DNA of 64,000 nt from Odontesthes bonariensis (lineage: Eukaryota; Chordata; Actinopteri; Atheriniformes; Atherinopsidae): contig NC_134516.1 of NCBI RefSeq assembly GCF_027942865.1, positions 22,911,822-22,975,821 of the forward strand. Direction: 5' to 3'. The notes beneath the pieces are model-generated. The model saw only the letters and a list, made by a program, of their open reading frames with translations. It had not been told where the DNA came from and did not search any database. Both the position numbers and the translations under genes were made by a program. Below are positions 47,196 to 58,380 of this stretch, one piece after another (position 1 is the stretch's first letter; each line of letters begins with the position of its first letter).

Positions 47196-50100
47196 ATGTC
47201 CAAGATCAGGCGGAAGGTAACAGTGGAGAATTCAAAAACCATATCTGACAGCAGTAGCAGCAGCAGTACCACAACCAGCAGCACCGCCAACCCCACCACC
47301 CCCTCTCGCAGGCCCAGTGTGTTCGAAAGACTCGGCCCCAGCACTGGGAGTAATGCTGCTGATGTATGTATTGCCCAGACTTGAAAGTTTTTTTCAGTTC
47401 TCAGCCGATACTAATTTGAACCTCCAACACACTCTTAAGAAATCGGTATTTGTGTTGATTTTCAAGGAGTCAGATGCATGCAGCAAAAGCAATTGGTCTA
47501 TCATTGTTTTTGAATTTCTAGAGTATGGCCCACTGTTCCTCTTAGATTAGGGCTAGACTCAGAGTATATTTTTCGGTTGAAGCTGACTCCAGTCTCCCTT
47601 TTTATGATTGCTTTGTCGGGTCAGCGGATGCTGTTTTAGGTCACCAGGTTAACTTGTACGTGTCTTTCAGAGTCACTGCAGAAATTGGCTGAAGACTGGT
47701 AACTGCAGTTACGGCAGCACTTGTCGCTACACACATGGAACTCAGCCGCGGGGCAAAGGATTTAGCTTTAGCCGGTAAGGTGGCTGGGGCTCGCTGCTTT
47801 GCTCATCGAATTTTAATCTGAACAGATTCAGCCAAATATATTTATCCATATGTTTGGGTTTTCATGTGTCTCTCTTGATGGAACAGGTCGACCGAGAGAC
47901 CCACAGGTGATCTGCGGGAGAGGATGAAGAATAAACGACAGGATGTTGACCCGGAAAACTTGAAGCGAGACCTAGACGAGCCCACATCCCCCACAGTGAG
48001 AGTGAGTTGTCCACTACCTTGGTGTCTGCTTTCAAATTAGTACTCTGCTCTGGATTCCACAAATGGCATATGATATTTTTATTTTTTATTTTTAACAAGT
48101 TGTCGGCATTTCTGAACCTGACTTTGATTCTATTTGGCAAAAGGAGCAGGATAATTAAGGCAACATGTACGTTATGAGAATCGAGCATTTGTTTTTGTGT
48201 CCATTCATAGCAGAGAGAATCCTCCAGAGGCAGACACAGGGAGAAGGAGGATATAAAGATCACAAAGGAACGCACCCCAGCCAGTGAAGAAGAGCCCACA
48301 GAGTGGGAAACTAATCGTGAAGGTAGTTCTGTAGACTAATATGTCTTGTTTATTATCTACACAGTTACCAGTAACGATTTTAAAATGAATAAATATCTTG
48401 CGTGTTATTTACTTATTTGGTTGACACATTAGTCACCTCCAGCAAGCTGTACACATATTGTGTTTTTCTAAATAAATAAATAAATGTGACAATGGCATCC
48501 TTACAGCATGGTTGGATGTACTAAACTGTCATTTTGGTCTTCAATGCCGTTGTTCAATGTTTCCACATTTTATACAAGTTTGGGGTTAAGTCAGCAAACT
48601 ACATTTGTGGTAGTTTATCTCTGTAAATGTTGGGCTCCAGCGATAGCCGTGAATTAAATGCACGTCGTCCCTTCTTTGCAGTATGTTTAACTTTATAAAC
48701 TTATTTCATGTTAGAAGAAGTAGATCTTTTTCTGCCGATTCCACACTTTATCCTCAGATAGTTCCTTTTCTTTTTGACAGTACTAGATTCAGATTTTTAT
48801 GACGTGGGTAGAAAAGAGCTAAATAACACCAGTGTGTACATTCACTTGACTTTCTTTCTGGTTTTTATAGAAGCCCGTTTTTATTTGTTCGACTTTCAGA
48901 TTCTGATATCGGTGACTACGACTACGAGTTATCCCTAGAGATGAAGCGTCAGAAGATTCAACGAGAACTGATGAAATTGGAGCAGGAGAACTTGGAAAAG
49001 AGAGAAGAGATTGTCATCAAAAAAGATGAGACTCCCACAAAAACTCGAACCACCGCCTTGCCAAAAGTAAGAGAGAAGGTATGGTGGGTTTCAAACACCG
49101 GAGTGACACATTTAGCACATATGTTGGAGAGATCATCGCACTCATTGTCTGCAAGGGTACCTGTCACTAATCTCCAAGCTAAAATGTCATCCCTATCCCA
49201 CAGGCCTCCCCTGAACTATTAAGATCCAAAGGTTCGCCTTCATCCAGAAAGTCCAGCGGCTCCCCTAAACACAAAAGTGGAACCAAAGGAGCGGGCTCTG
49301 GGAAGAAAGAGAAGAAGGCAGCAGTATCTTTAGCTGCTTCAGAAACTGCAAGGTAGGAGGGTTGGATACACATGCAGCCAGAAATCTGTGGAGTGCAACA
49401 AACTCTTTTTTTTTTTCCTTCTTTTTTGTTGTTGTTGTTGTTGTTGGCAGTGCACCAAAATGAAACCAAGGCAAAAAGTCACTCTGGAGCCCCGTTTGGG
49501 GTCTTTTTAAGGATGTAGCTAAACGGCGCTATAGATTAGACGTCCATTCGATGGAAAGATTTTTTATGTACATATACTGGTGCTGTTGCCCAATGACATG
49601 ATCTGAGTTGTATGATAAATTACAATGGAAGTCCATGTTTTTCTTCTATTAGGGCATCAAAAGGAAGCCACAGCAAGAAGAAAGGGCCCCGCACACCCAG
49701 TCCTCCACCCCCTGTCCCTCTGGACCTTCCTATTGTTGGGAAGAAACACAAAGGCAAGCACAAAAACAAGGAGAAGACGGAGGAGAAGCAGAAGGAAGGG
49801 AAGGATCGTGGACGAGATACTGAAAAACATAAAGAGAAGAAGGAAAAACGCAGGTACAGTGTGGACCCCTTCTGTCACCGGTCGGCTGTGCAGCTTTGGC
49901 TTATTGTATTTTATTATGATGGGATATTTGTACATAATATTTATTTTTAATTCAGTGAATATTTGTCCCTCATTTAATTTCTATTTTTCTGGAAGCAGGT
50001 TGTCATTTAAATCCCAGAAAGATGTGTGCTTGCTCTCTGACCCTGTGCAGTACCTAAAGAATATGTAGATGGGCTGAAGATGCTGTACTGATGCTGCTGC

Positions 50101-52516
50101 CCAGCATTTATCTCCATCCTCAGAAACCCAAACCCATTTGACTGTAACAAGAACTGTTTTGTAGCTTTTTGTACAAAACTGACTAAAATAATAGGACTGC
50201 AAATAGCCTACTACACACACCTTCAGGCTGTAAATATAGAGCCATTTAACCTGATTTAAGTGGTACTTTCTTTTGCATGTCCTGCGTCTGTAGAATCTAC
50301 GTCTCTAATTCTTTCAGTTATTCTTCAATTTTCACCTTGCGTTTGATATCCCCTTAAATGAATCTTTGCTTTTTTGTGTCTTTAGAGATCGATCTGACAG
50401 TTCCCACAAGGCCAAGCGAGTAGTGACGTCAGACGAGCGTTCGGACAGTGTGTCGTCTCCCTCCAGGGGCGTGTCGCCCTCAGCCAGGAAGAAATCCGCC
50501 TCTCCTAAAGTTTCATCCCATAAAACCCCTGCACTCGCCTCTCCACCTCGCAGGTGTCTATGCGCAGACTACATGTCGGATATTTTCTCTGTCAGGGTTT
50601 AATCGCTGCAAAATAACTCGTCTGTTGTTAAAACTAGTGGAGAAGTGAATTCTAATCTGGGCACGATGAGCTAACAGCGTTTTGTTCCTCCAGGTCTCCT
50701 TCTCCTCCACGCCACCAGCGCACTCCCACACCTCCCCGCCACCACTCCCCTTCCTCCCACTCTGGTTCTTCTGCCCAGCGCCACTCTCCTTCCCCCCGAC
50801 GGCGCCGCTCCTCTTCTCCTACCTACCACAGAAGTACCACGGGGCAGGCTTCCGCCTCCTCGCCTCCGAGCTCCCGGCGCTCACGCTCACCCCCGGCCTC
50901 CCACGACACCTCACCCCATCGGCGCTCTGACAGATTGAGCCCTAGCAGGCACCACTCCAGAGGCCGAGAGAGGAGTCGGGGTGACAGAGAGAGGAGTCCG
51001 CCCAGCCAGGGACGCAGACAGGAGCGTAGAGATGGTACATTTGTTTTTCTGCTGTCTGTTGTATCTGTTTTATAGCGACTGAAAGAGGAAATATAACCCA
51101 ACTGTAATCAAATGCAGAACTGAAGTTCTGAATTATTCTTAAAAACCTGGTTTAAATGAAAATCGGTAAATTAAGTTCTGTGTCTCTTCTGCAAACAGAC
51201 AGCCGCAGCAAACGAGATAAAGACGGTGTCCGCGACGACCGAGACTATGACTCTGAACTCGTCTCATCCCGGGATGCTCGAGATGACAGGGACTCCAGAG
51301 AGGCCCGCGAGCGGCGCGACGCTCGTGATCGAGGAAGGGAAACGACCCGGGACTCGCGTGACAACCGTGACAACAGGGACGTGAAGGACTCGAGGGAGAG
51401 CAGGGCTGACACGCGCTCCAGTCGAGAGTCCCTTGAACGTCGTGATCGCGAGCGGGACCGAGAGCGGGACCGGGACAAAGAGAGGGAGCGGGAAAAGGAG
51501 CGGGAGAGAGAGAGAAGTGATGCCTACAGGAAGGAGGATCCGGCTCAGGACGACAGGATTTACGGGAGAGGTCATGGGCGTGATGATGGCGGTCGAACTG
51601 AAGGAAGGACGGAGAGCAGGACAGACAGGAACGGACGAGGACGAGGTCGTGCTAATGAAGCGTCTGATAAAGGCGAGGACTGATATTACATCTGGCTTTT
51701 TTAAGCTTTTTCTAAACATTAAGCTGGGCCCATGTGTAACTTCTTCCTCCCATTTCTTCTTCTGTCAGGCTCCAACAGAACTTCCCGCAGTTCCCAACTG
51801 GACAGCAGTTATGATAACTGGGAGTCACGGAGCAGTGGTGCACGCGAACGGAGCGCAGAGAGGAGCACGGATCGCAATGCTGGTGAAAGAAGCGCCGAGA
51901 GGGGCTCAGATCGAGACCGCTATGAGAGCGATCGAAGAGAGCAGGCCAGAGACTCCTCATATGACAGGAGAGGAGGACATGGAGAGCGAGATCGCAGAGA
52001 CAACCGAGAGAGAGGTGGGGTTTAGGATTAATGATACGTTTGATGTCATTTTTTGGGCTTTGGATTAGGGCTGTCGCGATAACCGCAAAATGCAATCACC
52101 GCGGTGCTGAGAGGACCTCCGCGGTGCGTGTCCAGGCCACCGCCCCCTTGCACGCGCAGAACAACTCGAGAAACTAAAAGAGTTTTTTTAAGACTGCACA
52201 GTAGATACAAAGCGACTGACAGAACTGATACTTTTTTTAAGCCAGCACAGTAATAATGATGCATTGTATATTCCCCGCAAGGCAGGACAAACACATTAAC
52301 ACAGCTAGGTGCCGCGTTTCTGTCGTCATCTTTGGTGAAAATAAAGACGGAGAAAGTGTTTGTAATCTATCTCCGGGTGGTCCCTCAATAAAACACACAT
52401 GCACCATCATTGCATAAATTGGTCAAGGGCCCTGCTTTCCAGGAAACATCAGTGAGTAACTTGATATCAGTCATGTTCCTTAACTTTTAAGTTTTAGGGC
52501 CTAGGTCTGTAGGCCT

Positions 52517-52556
<40 letters not shown>

Positions 52557-55500
52557 CACATTTAAAAAATGTGCCGTGCCAGAAATAAGCTCTAACAACT
52601 TTGCGGAAACAGTTAAAGTTCAGTTTGGGTTGGTTGGACGGCGGGCAGTCTGTTTAAAAAAACTGTATCCCGGACACGTGAGCTCAACTGCTGCCCTGAT
52701 CTGCTTCGTTTTTCCCCGTCATTGCTAAACGAAACGTGCGCAGGTCTGCAACAATGTTGATATTTGCCATGTGGCACTGGCAACAATGTTGCAGAACTGG
52801 GGTATGCGCTGCTTAATCTCCGCTATGTTGGTCTGTGAGCGAGTAAATGACAGGCAAAGCAAAGTGAAATGTCAGAATCGCTGGGAAAAAAAGACGGATT
52901 ATGCGCTCGATTTTCATCTAACATTGCGTGTCGTGGAAAGTAGCCTAATGAACAAAAATGCGATATCACCGCATACCGCGCTGTTGAGCGGCTATGAGTC
53001 ACCGTGGTGGGAATTCCCTCACCGCGACAGCCCTACTTTGGATCTTTAGATGCCATCAAACGATAAAATCTGATGGACATGTGATGTCTCATCATATGCG
53101 ACGTTAACTGTCACTGTGCTGCGAATTTGCTTTACTCCTGTCTGATGGTTGTTTTCTTTTGTTTTTCCAGACCAAAGAGCAGCTTCTCCAAACAGATACC
53201 AGCGGAGATCAGAGGAGTCTGAAAGGGAGGAGAGACGGGATGAGCGCAGGACAGATCGATCAGACGACAGGCGAGAGGACCGGGCCCGCGACAGGGAGCG
53301 AGAGAGGGACAGGGAGCGGGAGAGAGAGCGGGAGAGGGAGAAGGAGAGGGAAAAGGAAAAGGAGAAGGAGCGGGAGAGGGAAAAAGAGCGAGAGAAGGAG
53401 AGGGAGGCAGAGAGGGAGCGGGCCCGGGAGAGGGAGCGGGAGAGGGAACGAGAGAGGGAGCGAGAGCGGGAGAGGGAGCGGGAGGAGCGAGAAAGAGAGA
53501 GGGAGAGGAAGGAGAGGGAGCGGGAGAGGGAGCAGCGGGAGCGAGAGAGGCAGCGGGAATGGGAGGAGCGAGAGAGAGGGAGGGAGGACAGGCGGGAGAG
53601 GAGAGAGGATGCCAGGGACGAGCGGCCTGTTCGAGACGCCCGGGACGATCGCAAGTTGAGGCATGTGTCAAAGTCCGTTTTCAGGCTTTCTCCTCAGTCT
53701 TCTTTCTGTTGTTCTTCATCACAGTTTTCAAACCAAAAGGTATTAAATCACATTTCCATTCATGAGCACAGCGGTGCTTAAATGAGGCACTAAGTAACGT
53801 CTCATCCTAAATACTTTTAGGATGAGACGTTTTTCTTCAATACGTTTTTTTTTCTTTAATATTTTAGATGGCACTTATTTTATTACATTCATTTCATTTA
53901 GCAAACTTATCCAAAGCGGCTTACAAGGTACAAGCAGGGGACACAGTAAGGTTTACTGATACACTACTTTGCCCAAAACTCAAGGCTTTCTTCCCTTTTC
54001 TTTGAATCGATTAATAGAACGCTTTACTGTGCGATTCCCCTAATATTCATCACGTTTTTTTTTTTGAATAACCATCCCAATTCTTTTCCAGTCGCAAGAG
54101 GCCCAGGGTGGAGAGCAGTACGAGCCCCCGACCTTCGCCCAAGCGAACAGCACGGGACTTCAGCCCTGCAGACAGTGATGGCTACATTAGTCCTGAAGAT
54201 AAAAGTGAGCGCCCGGCTGGCCGAGGGCAGGCCAAGCTCCACCCACAGCCCCTCCTCCCCAGCCCAGTGTGTCCACCTCCATCTGACAGTAAGAAAATTC
54301 TTTTTGAAAAGGCAACACTCCTCTTTAATGAGGAATGCACCTCTCGTACAAAGCAAACACCATTTGTTACTGGGCATGCACTGTTAATTATCTGAAGGTT
54401 TATATTGCTTCGGTCTTTGCTAGTTTTATGCATTCCACTACTGGCTGTAACTGCAAATTGGATAAAAGTGAATATCTGTAGCTAAAAGAAATGAGTAGTT
54501 CATGCAAAATACATGAAATTGTTTAACTTTTCTGCAAGGAAGAGCTTCAAAAATGCACATTTGACGCCCAGTTTTAGTGTTTTATGTTACTGTATTGTGT
54601 GCAAATGCAGATGGGGACAAGCATCGCTTGCCAAGTCAGGTGGTGAGGCCCCAGGATCCCCTGTCACGATCGCCGCCAAGGGTCGCTGTATCTGATGAGA
54701 AGGCCGCTCACTGGAAGGACGAGGAGCGCAGAGCAGCCGGGGACAAAAGGGAAGCACGAAGTCGCCACGAGGACCTGGAGCCTCGTGTGGAGCGAAGCAG
54801 AGGAGCAGAGAGACGTGGAGAGTACCTCTCAGATGCTCCATCTGACTCGCGTGTCAGAGGCAGAGACCAGCGGGAATTAACTCCCCCGGCGCCTCCTTCG
54901 GCCCTCGCTTCTGGAGGTGAAGACAGAGACATTGCTGCTTCCCAGTTGTACGAGGAGGGCAAAAAGAAGACAAAGTCGCTAAAGAAGTGCTTGAAGAAGT
55001 GTCGCAAAGATGAGGAGACTGCCGGTGTCATCAGTCTGGCTGCTGCAGCGGACCGTTTCAACCCCGAGCCTCCAGCTGGGGCCTCTGCAGATGTGGCTCC
55101 ACCCTTACACTCTCCCAGGAAAGGAACCAAGAAGAAGGCACTGGACCGAAAGAGGAAACGCTCACGAGGAGGAGAGTCTGATGCATCTGAGGAGGAGACT
55201 TCAGCCCATCCGCCACATAGTAAGAAGAAGAGAGGTCCTCGGACGCCGCCGCCCTCAATAAAGCCCGATCACCACGGAATAAGAGGCAACGCAGAGCCCT
55301 CCCCGCTCTCCAAAATGGACAATTTCAGCGACTGGTCAGATGAGGAGGTATCGGAGCGGGGAGCTCCACTGGAAACACACGCTCCCCTGGCTCCTGCTGA
55401 GAGGGCTCCTGCTGAGAGGGCTCCAGCTGAGCCTCTTAGAAGAGCTGGAGGCCCCAGGATGACCAGGGAAAGGGAAAGGTGCAATCCACCACCTATTGCC

Positions 55501-56150
55501 CCTCTGCTTTCCCCGGACCCTCCAATGCTGCTGCAGACTATGACTCCACAGCCGCTCATGTCACAGCCCCTGCTCCGCAAACCCCCACCGGAGCAGACGC
55601 GGAGCAGCAGCATGGGGAGCAACCAGAGCCGAACGTCATCTCGACGCCTGCGTTCACCCTCCAACGAGTCGGCTCACCGAGAAGACCCCCAGGGTCCACG
55701 ATCGCGCCGGGGCAGACTGCCAGAAACCAACTCTCGTGACAGAGAGAGAGAAAGAGAGAGGGAGCGAGAGCGCGACAGGCCGGTGGCAAATGATCCTCCT
55801 GGGGCTGAGAGGAAATCACGAATTGACCAGCTGAGGCGAGGAGAGCCCAGCCGCAGCACCTCATCAGGTATATAGGCACTAATTGACACACCTGTCAATC
55901 TATTTCCGAGCAATATTAAACCAAAGACCACAATTAGTTTAAAGTCTAACCAAAACTTAAAATCTTGTTTTACAGACCGTCAAGATTCTCGCAGCCATAG
56001 CTCAAGGCGCAGCTCTCCTGATTCTGAGAGGCAGGCACGGTCCAGGTCCCGGGCCGGCTCCTACGACAGCCGAGAACGGGAGAGAGACAGGGAGCCGTAT
56101 GAGCGGGACAGAGAACGAGACCGAAAGGACCTCCGGCCTCAGCAGCAACA

Positions 56151-56186
<36 letters not shown>

Positions 56187-58380
56187 CCCCCTGCTCCTCC
56201 AGCAGCCCCTTCAACAGAGAGACTGGGAGCCAGAACCCAGGGACTGGCCAAGCAGGGGACGGGAGCCCTTGTTGATGCGTCCTGGTCGGGAACCTCTCCT
56301 GAGGGAAAGGGACATCAGGGACAGGGAACGCTTACTGCCAGAAGGACTCCTCCAGCAGCATGAAAGGGAGCGGGACAGGGAGCGAGAGAGGGAGCGGGAC
56401 AGAGACGGCAGGGGTGAAAGAGGTGGGGATCGAGAGAGGGAGAGGATGATGATGGACCTACCGCCCCACGGGGACCCCAGAGCTCCGGGACGAGTGGACA
56501 TGAGGGGTGACATGAGAGGAGACCTGCGAGGAGACATGATGAGGCAGGATAGGGGTGACTATGAGCCTCTGCTGCCAAGAGAAGCCTTCAGTCCTCCAGA
56601 GTCTGAGAAACCGAGCAACAGTCACCATCTGATGGGAGATCAGCGGGAGCTGGAGAAGGCGGACAGTGTTGATGGTAAGAAAATGGAAGCATGTAATTAG
56701 AGATCCCTCGCTGCATTTTTCTTATATGGATTCAATGAAACGGTGCGTGATGTTTTTTCAGGAGATGATGATGCGAAAGAAGATGACCAGTCAGTCGCAT
56801 CCGTTGGAGAGGAGTATGAGCCAATCAGTGACGATGAGCTGGATGAAATTCTGGCTGACAGTCAGAAAAAAGAAGATCAGCAAGAGGATGAGAAAATTAC
56901 AGGTACCATTAACTGCTTTTCTCGTCGGATTTGATCTGTAAAGCATTTTTGGGGCCGATCCTCAACTTCACTGGACTAACACTAAAATTTCAAACTTGAT
57001 ACGAAGTCCAGGAAAATATTCTGTACTTCATTTACAGAGGCCAAATAAATAATGAATTCCCCAAATATGAATCCCTTCCTTTTAGAATATAACTTAAGTT
57101 TTTTATTATTTATTTTTAATCGTCTGAGTATGGAAGTTGTAATGGAAACAAGCTGATACTCACATAAAACTTGTGTACCCTCATTCTGAACTTGCATCTA
57201 AATCTCACTCTTGACTGTTTGTTCACCACTAATATTTTCAGTTTCAGCTGGTTTGTCTCTTTGTTTTGCCGTCTTCAAAAAACACAAAGTTCGCAAAATG
57301 TGAAGCGGTCACAGTCAGGAGCGCTTAGATCAAAAAGAAACTGTGTGCCGATGTCTGTCGGGAAAAGTTTTGTCAAGTGGAGGAGATGAATACGGCACTT
57401 TTGGCATTGATACCACAGGATACGAGCATCTCATTAATACTTAGTAATATTTTCTTTTTCATTTGACCGCCCTAAAGGAAAGAAAACGTTGCTGAGTGCA
57501 AAGAGATGCTAAACTCATGGCTTGTGTCCACAGGTCCTCTAGATGTGATTGACGTCGACTGGTCCAGCCTGATGCCCAAACAGAAACAGGAGCCGCGGGC
57601 AGCCGGGGCCGCATTGCTCCGCTTTACCCCAGGGGCTGTGCTGCTGAGGGCCGGCATCTCCAAGCGACTCGCTGGTCCTGAGCTCTTGGAGCAAGTCAAG
57701 GACGTGTGCAAGTCTGAGCTGGACGATCCCAAAAGTGAGTTTGGACATTATCAAATCTTTTTTTCAGGGCAGTTAATTTTTGAATTTTGGATTTCATGCT
57801 TGCATTGCCAGCCAATGTCGTGTTAACTACTTTTTTTATTTATATATAACGATTTTCAATTTAGTCTTTATTTGAAATTATCATCTGATCCGTCAGTCTA
57901 AATCTCTATTGGTCCTGTACCGACAGCTGTTGACAAGCTCTTCGAGCATGACCTGGGGGCCCTGAATATGGCGGCTCTGAACAGGCGGGTGGAGAGGGCA
58001 GGTTTGCTCAGCAACTTGGGGCCCTGCTGCAAGGCCCTGTGCGCTCGCAGGGACTTCGCCATCCGCCGACAGCTGTTAAAAAACGAGAAGGTAAGGATCC
58101 AGTTATTTATCCTAAATGAGCTCTATTAATTCATCATCTTTAAAAGTCATTAAAACAAACCAAATCATCCTTTCATCAGGGCCTGACCAAGCAGTACCCC
58201 GCTACACCCATGGTTGACAACGATCTGCTTCAGATGAGCATCCGCCTGTTCAAAAGGACCGTTGCTGGCCCCACCTCGGCCCCAGAGAGGTCCGATAGTG
58301 GGTCAGCACCAGCAGCAGAAGTTGCCGAAGCTGGTAGTAGTAAACTGAGCACAGCACCGCCAGAGGTGTGCGTGTCCTGA
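47196..58380 (+). CDS. zc3h13: zc3h13, CCCH zinc-finger protein of the m6A writer complex
   Basis: ZC3H13 tethers the WTAP-VIRMA-HAKAI regulatory module to METTL3/14 and keeps it nuclear. There are 19 coding exons: 47196-47363, 47671-47774, 47887-48001, 48211-48322, 48900-49078, 49204-49352, 49653-49853, 50386-50553, 50694-51034, 51199-51672, 51769-52014, 53171-53654, 54092-54204, 54611-55867, 55976-56674, 56762-56902, 57534-57734, 57927-58090 and 58180-58380. They give 1838 residues with all phases closed, somewhat longer than human. Landmarks are MSKIRRKVTVEN, then one C-x8-C-x5-C-x3-H finger (Cys59, Cys68, Cys74, His78), then ELSLEMKRQKIQRELMKLEQ coiled coil, long RS/RD/RE low-complexity regions, a 15-Gln tract, EYEPISDDELDEIL, and the conserved C-terminal domain from PLDVIDVDW to the end at EVCVS. 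The intron after 51672 uses a GC donor. The next intron, after 52014, carries a hAT insertion. Exon 5 has an alternative donor 12 bases earlier. Confidence 0.95.
51673..51768 (+). other. zc3h13: GC-AG intron of zc3h13
   Basis: The exon ends ...GATAAAG and the intron begins GCGAGG. The acceptor is TTCTGTCAG at 51768. Joining AAA G|GC TCC gives KGSNRTSRSSQ, which parallels the mammalian EKGSRGSRGSQ segment and keeps the frame. The only nearby GT donor (GAG|GTCGTG at 51644) would delete the conserved residues before it, so the GC donor is preferred. Confidence 0.65.
52066..53035. mobile_element. non-autonomous hAT element with perfect 8-bp target duplication
   Basis: The ends TAGGGCTGTCGCG (52066-52078) and CGCGACAGCCCTA (53023-53035) are exact inverted repeats. 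CTTTGGAT flanks both sides (52058-52065 and 53036-53043), an 8-bp duplication typical of hAT. Subterminal ACCGC motifs recur at both ends (AACCGC, CACCGCGG; CACCGCATACCGCG, CACCGCGA). The 970-bp interior lacks a transposase frame and includes a 34-base A run (52521-52554). It sits in a zc3h13 intron in the + gene. Confidence 0.92.
53796..53831. repeat. perfect 15-bp inverted repeat with 6-nt loop
   Basis: AACGTCTCATCCTAA at 53796-53810 pairs exactly with 53817-53831 around the loop ATACTT. It lies in a zc3h13 intron, downstream of the purine-rich exon. It could be a tiny MITE remnant or a structured RNA segment. Confidence 0.9.
53882..53945 (+). repeat. fragment of a dispersed teleost repeat
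   Basis: ATTTAGCAAACTTATCCAAA followed by GCGGCTTACAAGGTACAAG closely resembles a motif found in very many teleost interspersed repeats (CATTTAGCAGACGC, then TTATCCAAAGCGACTTACA). Only a short piece remains. The assignment is by recall. Confidence 0.55.
56140..56184 (+). repeat. zc3h13: CAG/CAA tract encoding 15 glutamines
   Basis: Fifteen consecutive CAG/CAA codons (7 mixed, then 8 pure CAG) lie in frame in a zc3h13 exon, followed by prolines. The tract is likely length-variable. Confidence 0.95.

Noticed and set aside
51644-51672. GT donor (GAG|GTCGTG) for zc3h13 exon 10
   Set aside because: It is in phase but a poor donor, and it would remove the conserved ANEASDK segment that aligns with the mammalian protein before KGS.
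49199-52556. Idea that RS/RD-rich exons belong to a separate splicing-factor gene
   Set aside because: All exons join in a single phase-consistent chain with the CCCH N-terminus and the ZC3H13 C-terminal domain.
53046-53671. Two - strand frames and an extra + strand frame over the purine-rich zc3h13 exon
   Set aside because: Arg/Glu repeats read as Ser/Leu/Pro or Gly/Arg repeats in other frames because of composition. Only the + frame joins in phase to its neighbours.
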